DNA of 64,000 nucleotides from Tenodera sinensis (taxonomy: Eukaryota > Arthropoda > Insecta > Mantodea > Mantidae), in contig CM060972.1 of NCBI GenBank assembly GCA_030765045.1, positions 53,478,471-53,542,470 on the forward strand, written 5' to 3'. A program made the translations under genes and the position numbers. Shown piece after piece: positions 56,876 to 64,000 of the stretch. Numbering within the stretch: position 1 is the first letter of the stretch; each line of letters begins with the position of its first letter. Below the pieces are notes generated by a model. It saw nothing but the letters and a program-made list of their open reading frames with translations, was not told the DNA's origin and made no database searches.

Positions 56876-56879
56876 GATA

Positions 56880-57612
56880 TTTTACATAAGCTACCTTGAA
56901 GAATTCAAAGCTTTTTTTTCTTTTTAAGTTTAGCTTCACTCACGGCATTGACGCACAGGTAGGAAATGTCATACCGAACAAAAATTTAAATGGACAATTA
57001 TAACATAGTCTATCAAAACTAATTACTCGTTAACGAAACCACAAAATGCTTTTCGGGGAAATACTGCAGCTTCGGTATTGCACTCCCCCCCCCCCCCTCT
57101 CTCTGTTTTGGGGGAAGCTGTGATTAAATAAATACGCACGTTCTTTCCCGCTACAGTGTGCCGTGATAAGATTATTTTCAACAAAGGCCGCTAATCCTGT
57201 TGGAATTTATCGTCAAACGTTAACTCAGTGTGATGGTAACCGCATAGCGCATACAAAACCCGTTTAATGCGTAGAGAGTTGTCCAAATTTACCTATATCA
57301 TGATGTGAAAGAAGAGCCCCATTCGTGGTATAAGCCCATCATAAAACATTGCCAACACAATGGCTTATATGAAGCGAACGTTTGCAATTCAAGCAGCAGA
57401 TACGTTTATTGTAGGTATTTAAAATTTACAACTTCTGTTCTTCTGTTATATATGGTCTTCGTTCAATTAGGTCGTTGAGAGAAAAGCATCTTTTTTCTCT
57501 GCAGGTGAAGAAGGAAAACTACAGCGGTCACTCATAGTACCAACATTCTAACACGACGCTAAATCACGTTAGAAACTCATACTGCTGTTGTTACGAGGGC
57601 GACACTAAAAAA
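56880..57612. other. Unassigned sequence
   Basis: No gene recognised. Poly-C then CT run at 57086-57106. Confidence 0.4.
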
Positions 57613-57614
57613 AA

Positions 57615-58396
57615 CTAGAATTACGCCGGAAATATAGGTTTTGAGGCCCCCTTAATTCAAAATAGGCATTTTTAGAAAAAGGTCTGTGTCTGTCTGACTT
57701 TCTATGTCTTTCTGTGGACAGCATAACTCAAAACCGAAGTCAGTTGAAAACCAAACATGGTATTTAAATTTAATGTCTTTTAAGGATGCGACACGAAAAT
57801 TTTGAAGAAAATTTCTCCAACCTAAACTACCCTTTACATGGAAAATTTTTCGAAAATCTTGATTTTCTTGAAATGGCTAACCATTTTTATTAAAATGCCA
57901 TATGTTTGAGATATTTTTATGACAAATGAAATGCATGTCTTGAACTTTCTGGCTATAGCCTATGTACTCTTATATACTATGGATGACTTTTGCATAACTG
58001 GTAAACCGTAAGAGATAGACCAAATCTTACTATTCAAAAAATGTAGATCTTGTTAAAACACAATTTGTCTAAGTACATTTTTTGTAGAGTGAACCTTTTC
58101 GGAGACAGGCCTTGTTACTTACTTGGAATTCTTTAATTTTTCTCAAGTGGAAGGTCATTGTTCACCTTTTATAGCTTCACTGGACGAAGAGAAGGGAATT
58201 TCAAAGCTTTAAAACATTTGACTAACGCTCAAGGTGTACTACATTGCCCTATTCCCCTTGTACCTACAAGGAAATAAACAATAAGATAATTTGTACAAAT
58301 TTTTATCTGTATTAACATGAAGATATAGGAATAAGAACTTGTAAGAATGGTTAGTACAAGAGTAGAGAAAGCCATGTGAGTGAAACACATCAGATG
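57615..58396 (-). repeat. Family A repeat, nearly full copy
   Basis: The minus-strand copy runs from GCCGGAAATATAGGTTTTGA (left) through GCATAACTCAAAACCGAAGT to the start GTGAGTGAAACACATCAGAT (right). The extreme 3' end is missing. The microsatellite site holds only GTGTCTGTCTG. Confidence 0.88.
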
Positions 58397-58399
58397 AAT

Positions 58400-58770
58400 C
58401 TTCATCCTGAAGATGGGAGAGATGTACACTACCGAAACGTCGATCTTTTCATCACTACACCTGGCTCTAAGCCCGAGAGCATCTTGAATATGTTCGTCGC
58501 CAGGAAAGCTTGAAATCTTATCAGATTTTTGATACAAATAAACTAAACTTGTTTATACCTGATGGTTTCTAATGTTTAGTGTGTTGGTTATCATGTAATT
58601 TGTTAAATTAGCTATTAATTATTATTTAAAGACCTTGTGTACACACAACACTTAATTTGACCAGGGGAAATTCCCAGGCTATGATTTTTAGGAACTTAAA
58701 TCGTCATTAACGCCCAAGGACTGTGAAGATGGACATATTCATATCAAAAAGTCATCTAAGGCAACAATTA
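58400..58770. other. Unassigned sequence
   Basis: No gene or repeat recognised. Confidence 0.4.
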
Positions 58771-58771
58771 A

Positions 58772-58985
58772 TGTGACGCCGGCCCATTGCAGCAGCAACA
58801 CAACAAATGCGCTCAAAGTCAAGCTTTTCCACACCACTCACGCGAGCGAAGACGTGACTAACAATCAAGCGGCAACACAATAGGTTTTATGCAGCATTCA
58901 AGTGTTTGTACAGGTTCAAGAAAGATCTGACTACGTCATCGCCAGTATAAAAGCTTTCGGAGCGCATAAGAAACCCTGACGGATT
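58772..58985 (+). repeat. LTR-like fragment (partner of 32054), with a TATA word
   Basis: It starts TGTGACGCCGGCCCATTGC, continues CGCTCAAAGTCAAGC and CCACACCACTCA, and has CCAGTATAAAAGCTTTCGGA near its right edge. That would suit an LTR promoter. It stops where the LINE begins. Confidence 0.4.
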
Positions 58986-60600
58986 ATAAAGGCCTTGAGG
59001 AAGGACAAGGCCTTATACCAGCATCCTTTGCACGGCACTCGTGGGAGACTCGCTTTTGAGCCAGACGAGAAAGCCACTGTGTTCGCGGACCACCTTGAGG
59101 TACAGTTCGAACCCCGGGAGGACCCGCAAGACGAAGACTTTACTGAACTCGTGGATGCAACCGTGGATTACCTCTATGAGGAACCACGGCGGCTACATGA
59201 GGGGATCCATCTCCCTATAATCACCCCGAAAGCGGTGATTTCTGAAATCCAAAGTCTAAATCCTAATAAATCCCCTGGACATGACGGCGTCACGGCGCTC
59301 ATGCTTCAGCACCTACCCAAAAAGGCTGTGGTTCGTTTGACTCGGATTTTCAATGCATGCCTCCGTCTTCGTTACTTTCCGGTTTTCTGGAAGGAAGCGA
59401 GGGTGGTATGTTTATTGAAGCCGACCAAAAACACCGTCTTTCCTAACAACTACCGTTCCATCAGCATTCTCCCAATCGTCTCAAAAGTCTTTGAGCGGTT
59501 GCTCCATACCCGCCTATTACCTCTGTTTGAGGAGAGGCAACTCCTACCGGATCATCAGTTTGGTTTTCGTCGGGGTCATTCCACGTCCATGCAGTTGCTG
59601 CGTGTGGCCGAGATGGTATCTCTGGGATTCCAGGGAAACATCAAGACCGTAGCGGTGCTGCTGGATGTGGAAAAGGCTTTCGCCACAACTTGGCACCAAG
59701 GCCTTCTGTACAAACTTAAGCAGGCAAATATCCCTCCACCATATCTCACTATACTTAGCAGTTTCCTTCAGGACCGCACTTTCAGAGTGAAAGTGGAAGG
59801 AAAACTGTCTACCAAAAGACAAATAGCGGCCGGAGTCCCAGAGGGCAGTGTACTCTCCCCGCTACTCTTCGCAGCTTACATGTCCGATTTCCCCACGGAA
59901 CAACATACTGCGACATGCCAGTATGCGGACGACGTCCTCATCATGGCACAGAATAAAAATGTGAGATATTGCCTCCCTCCCCTTCAACGACAACTCGACG
60001 CCGTCGACCGTTGGAGTGAGAAGTGGAGAATGGCTATTAGTCCGGGGAAAAGCTCCGCTCTCCTCCTTGGTAAGGTTCGCAATTGGCGTCCGGATCGGTC
60101 ACTTCGGCTTAGGCGGAGAAATATCCCATGGGTAACCTCTGCCAAATATTTAGGCGTTGTCCTCGATCGCGGGCTAACATACGCCCCACACGTCCGCGCA
60201 AAGGCCAAAGTTGGTCACGCTGCGCTCAGACAGCTCTACCCTATCCTCAGATCTACTATGCCCAACCACCTTAAATTAAGGATTTACCGGGTCATCATTC
60301 CGCCCATGATCCTTTATGGCTGCGAAGCCTGGGGATCAACTGCACATAATCAAACTACAGTCGGTGCAGAACAGGGCATTACGAATGATCTTCAATACCG
60401 GACGTAGATTCCCGTCTCATATCCTACATACCCAATCAGGACTTCCCTACATCGAGGACTTGGTAAAGGAGCGATCCCGAACCATGTACTCGAAAATTAA
60501 CTCCCACACCAATCAGCTGGTACGGGTATTAGGTCAATATGACCACAGAGCACCTAGAAGAAAGAAAAGTTACCGCTTACCCAAGGACGTCCTTGGATAA
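58960..60600 (+). mobile_element. 5'-truncated Jockey-type LINE, reverse transcriptase nearly intact
   Basis: The frame from ATG 58995 to 60407 (470 codons) encodes the reverse transcriptase. NKSPGHDGVTALMLQHLPKK, LLKPTKNTVFPNNYRSISIL and HQFGFRRGHSTSMQLLRV lead to the first catalytic Asp block VAVLLDVEKAFATTWHQGLL. GVPEGSVLSPLLFAAYMSDF is next, then CQYADDVLIMAQN with the YADD catalytic pair. A KYLGVVLDRGL block and ILYGCEAWG follow. At about 60345 a one-base shift moves the frame to LQSVQNRALRMI and IEDLVKERSRTMYSKI (frame 60316-60600), which is the usual end of Jockey-clade ORF2. The endonuclease domain and ORF1 are absent, as expected from 5' truncation. No long A tail is seen. The minus-strand frames here are shadows. 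Confidence 0.9.
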
Positions 60601-60604
60601 GGTT

Positions 60605-60970
60605 AATGCCACTCCCATCCTCCAACACATCATTACCCATCACCTATTCCTGCCCCCTTTCTGTATCCTGAATTAGGTATACAGAAAGAAACCTTTGCCC
60701 AGAACACAAACGCACGACAATACACGGACAACCTCCCATATCGCACAGATAAAGTCGCATTAGCGGCTAGGTGCTGTGCAAACAGACACACCGTACAGGA
60801 GAACCTGTACGACCTGATTACGGTTCTGGTTCAGGGCAGGTAGATTTTGAGTTGGTCAGTGTAACTGAGTGCGAGACAGCTGTGAAAGATGCGTCGCATC
60901 AAAGTGAAGAAGTTTTAATGAGTGTTCAGTGATTGTATCGTCTTTGTGTTTGAGACAGAAAGTGAAGAGT
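60605..60970. other. Probable LINE 3' flank, unassigned
   Basis: The first part may be LINE 3' UTR. The end of the insertion is not marked by poly-A or a visible target duplication. Confidence 0.35.
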
Positions 60971-60974
60971 GAGC

Positions 60975-61050
60975 AAGCGAGTGAGTGAGTGAGTGAGTGA
61001 GTGAAGTTTAAGGGTCCATTGACAACGAGGTTATTACAGTCCGGAGAAAG
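60975..61050 (+). repeat. (GAGT)n tract followed by a short dispersed unit
   Basis: Seven or so GAGT units (about 60977-61003), then AAGTTTAAGGGTCCATTGAC and GAGGTTATTAC, similar to the 50-bp insert at 22135-22184. Confidence 0.6.
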
Positions 61051-61054
61051 TGAA

Positions 61055-63110
61055 GAGACAGTGGAAGGAGTGAGTCAAGTCTACGAGAACAAAATAATTG
61101 AAAGTTGTAATACCACAAAAGACTATAGACTTAATTAGCATCAGAAGAGAACTGTGTGTTTGTGCAAAGTTTGAGAAGAAAACTGATGTGGTTGTAAAGT
61201 AACTGGACAGGATTTTATCATTTCGTCACACTGGTGTCAAAAGTAAGATTCGTCAAATTGCTGTTTTGTTACAATAACTAATACGGCAAAATTTAAAGGA
61301 GACGATTTTCTCGTACCGATGTATTTTCAAGAACTGCTGCTACAAATGAACACATTGCCACTGCTTGAGCAATGCTTGACGAAAATCTGCATTGAGCATT
61401 CGTACGAGTCAAATAGAAAACATTTTACAGCAAAAGTTAGACGTGAAACAACATTGCTGTCTATGGATTCCGCATAAACGTGTCCGCCATTAAGTGGTGC
61501 AGAAAAACTCGGAAGAAATTCCAAAACGACTTCAAATTTTGGTTTGTAATGTCGCCACTGGATTTATTCTTATGATCCGAAAATAAGTCACTAGACTCAA
61601 ATGAACTTTCGAAACGAACCTAAGCCTACAAAATTTGAATAAATTCGCAGTGTTGGTAAGAACATGGTTTCATCTCCTCCTCCTTCTCCTTCTACTCCTT
61701 TTCTAACGCGCGTCATATTGCTACTATAGCTTTAGAAACTAAACATACCCAGTGGAACATTACAAAGGGCCTAGTTTCTGAAGTATCTCAGGAAAAGTTC
61801 CATCATTCCTTGAAGCATTGGTTTCATCGAATGTAGAAATGCATTAGTTTAAAGGAAATGTATTGTAAAACAAAACAAAAACTTGTTTCAATGTTTTAAA
61901 AGTAATTTTTGCTAGGTTGTCTAAAAATGTTCCGTGTCGCGCTTGCAAGAGAAACAAGAGTGAAAGCTCTGAGTATTTACGAATCAATTCCTTTGCTAAA
62001 AAAATGTACACGACCTTCCCTCCACTGCCGATCAAACGACAACCAATTTCTGAGGTAAAGACACCCGGAGAGCGAACATCTAATGGTGGGGTAATGAGGA
62101 TGGTGGTGGAACGAGAGGACCTACAGCTTTTACCATGTGCTCCAAACCACGTTGCACCTCAGGGATACTTCACATGAGCTAGTCAGAGATGAAGGTTTGG
62201 TTAGGGTCGATTGTTACATCGCCTTCCCATCCCGTTTTGGTTTCCTTGTTGAGTGACCCGTAACAAATTACCTTTGCCGCAACTAATTCTTAAATTGCAT
62301 CGCTGATGACTTCTCCAGATAAAATTTTAATTTCATTTCTTACATTATGCATTGATTTTAACATATTGTTGGGAGCCCGAGCCTCAGAGAAGAATCAGTG
62401 ACAACCACCTCAAACCACTGTCTTGCAAGCTTCGGCCGGTGAACAGCCATACAACAATGGGCAGCTCAGAACAAACGCCGTTACACGCATTCCTAGAAGC
62501 ATTCGACGTGCAGGACTTGTCTACGACAGAAGTCGAGAAACGTAAACTTCCACAAAAGTGGACGATAATTCACAGACTACATAATCAGACTGGTTTATGA
62601 GCGGAGCTTATGATTCAGTTTTAGAAGGAAAAGTTAAATAAAAAGTGCCGGACTCACTTGTCAGAATATTGAGGTTTAATTCCGCGGTGACAGTAGATGC
62701 CATTTTGAATAGTTTTAGAGCCAGTACAGTAATGCTGAATGCAGAGTTTAAGTTAGTCACTTTTTGGTACTCGAGGTCGAAAAATGCGACGAACTTCAAA
62801 ACAGCAGTCACAAACATTCGATACAGCAACAGAAAATATACCGCTTTCCCTACTAGCTAGTGGAATTTATTTCTGATCTGGTCTGCGTGGTTTAATCTTT
62901 CTTGTCAAATGTAAATTGTGTATGTGTGTGCTTTTTAAAAAGTGATTAATACATTTGTTTAAAGGATGAAATGGGAAAGAAGTCCCAGACCCAGTAAACT
63001 GAAAGATAGGCATACAAAATAAACAAAACCAAATAAGCAATTGTTATGTATGTGGTGCAAAGTGTTGTATTATGCAGAATTCATCATTGTGCGAGAACAA
63101 AATAGAACTG
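61055..63110. other. Unassigned 2-kb stretch
   Basis: No gene recognised. The frame 62352-62600 contains RISDNHLKPL, faintly like the SD.HL part of hAT C-termini, but the rest does not match. The other frames are short and unrecognised. Confidence 0.35.
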
Positions 63111-63112
63111 CA

Positions 63113-63815
63113 TGCGTTGCACTCACATGACTTTCTCTACTCCTGTACTAACTATTCCTAAAAGCTCTTATTCCCCCATCTCATGTTAGTCGAGATAAAC
63201 ATTTACAGAAATTACTTAATTGCTAACTTTCTTGTAGATGCAAGGGGAATATGGGAATACATATTCTTTGAGCGATAGTCCAATCTTTTAAAGCTGATCG
63301 CTATATGAAGGCTTTGAAATTCTGTCCTCTTTGCACGGCCAAGAGATGAAAAAGCGAACAACGATCTTCCGTTTGAGAAAAGTATAAGTATTAAAAAACT
63401 CACACAAATAATAAGGAATATCTCCAAAATGGTTTACTCCATAAAAATGCATTTGGATATAAATTGTGTGTACTAAGAGATCTACACCTTTTGTATAGTA
63501 AGATTTGGTCTATCTCTTACGGTTTAATAGTTATGCAAAAGTCATCAAGAGTAAACAGGACTACATAGACTATAGTCAGAAAATTCAAAATGTACATTTC
63601 ATTTGCCATAAAAATATCTTAAGCACATGGCCTTTCAAACAAATGTGCTAATCATTTTTGAGAAAATCAAAATTTTCGGAAAAGTTTCCTTGCAGAGGGT
63701 AGTTTAGGGTGGAGAAATTTACTTCAAAATTTTGGTGTTGCATCCTTGAAATATATTAAACTTAAATACCAACTTTAGTTTTTAACCGAGTTTTTATATT
63801 AAACGTAGCAGAGAG
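63113..63815 (+). repeat. Family A repeat with a deleted microsatellite region
   Basis: It starts GCGTTGCACTCACATGACTT and follows the consensus through CAGAAAATTCAAAATGTACA to AACCGAGTTTTTATATTAAA. It then jumps to CGTAGCAGAGAGAGTAAC, skipping the microsatellite and the following 100 bp or so. The minus frame at 63212-63427 is a shadow. Confidence 0.88.
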
Positions 63816-63819
63816 AGTA

Positions 63820-64000
63820 ACATTTCATTTAGTACGTCACTGGTTCAATTCTATATACACGTATTTTACTTTTAAAGCCCTGATTAACTGTATAACATAC
63901 AAATATTTCTACCGTAGAATTTTGCACAAATGCAAACTGTGGTTTGTCCATTTTTGTGACACTTCTATTTTCTAGTGTAAACCGTGGCTCATGGAGTTTG
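63820..64000. other. Unassigned right edge
   Basis: No gene or repeat recognised in the last 180 bp. Confidence 0.4.

Noticed and set aside
59544..60208. Minus-strand frames of 92 and 74 codons
   Set aside because: Antisense shadows of the LINE reverse transcriptase.

Overview
This window looks like intergenic or intronic DNA from a large, repeat-rich arthropod genome, most likely a hemimetabolous insect. The evidence is the AT-rich background, many dinucleotide microsatellites, several families of tRNA-derived SINEs, and fragments of insect-type transposons (mariner, other Tc1/mariner-superfamily, hAT, P-like/THAP, a Helitron end, a Jockey-type LINE). There is no bacterial or organellar gene organisation. 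I see no complete host gene, no rRNA and no convincing functional tRNA gene. The only plausible host coding piece is one 182-nt internal exon on the minus strand (20391-20572) with good splice signals.

The dominant component is one unnamed interspersed repeat, called family A here. It is about 0.8-1.1 kb, and about two dozen full, partial or degenerate copies lie in both orientations from about 1.7 kb to the right end. Family A starts near TCTGATGTGTTGCACTCACA, ends near GTAGAGAAAGTAA, and often carries an internal CA/TG or CT microsatellite. One copy (55084-55921) sits inside another copy, and this nest defines the ends of the element.

Layout. 0-10 kb: SINE pieces, family A copies and a 184-bp hAT-type MITE with a perfect 8-bp target duplication (5811-5994). 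10-13 kb: a broken ORF of a widespread arthropod repeat protein (11064-11617) between two exact 31-bp direct repeats, then a CCCACA-type minisatellite. 13-23 kb: family A, a MITE with TTAA ends (19401-20126), the candidate exon, and dispersed repeat pairs. 24-25.6 kb: a degenerate P-like/THAP transposon with long inverted ends and a target duplication. 26.7-27.3 kb: a Helitron 3' end. 30-34 kb: more dispersed repeats, an LTR-like block, a SINE ending in (AC)n, and an 85-nt near-perfect hairpin. 36.8-38.5 kb: a SINE followed by a 1,146-bp uninterrupted (CA)n tract. 39-42.6 kb: hAT and Tc1/mariner-type transposase pseudogenes. 43-48.5 kb: family A, SINE-like units and a hAT C-terminal scrap. 49.6-52.1 kb: a mariner pseudogene with two catalytic residues lost, then a cluster of two inverted-end elements, one holding a SINE. 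52.5-58.4 kb: LINE and SINE remnants and the nested family A cluster. 59-60.6 kb: a 5'-truncated Jockey-type LINE with an almost intact reverse transcriptase. The last 3 kb is mostly unassigned plus one family A copy.

I found no evidence of a new multi-gene system. The items most worth following up are the P-like element, family A and its self-nesting, the giant CA tract, the candidate exon, the hairpin at 32888-32972, and the ORF-bearing segment flanked by 31-bp repeats. All calls rest on reading the sequence. No database search was run.
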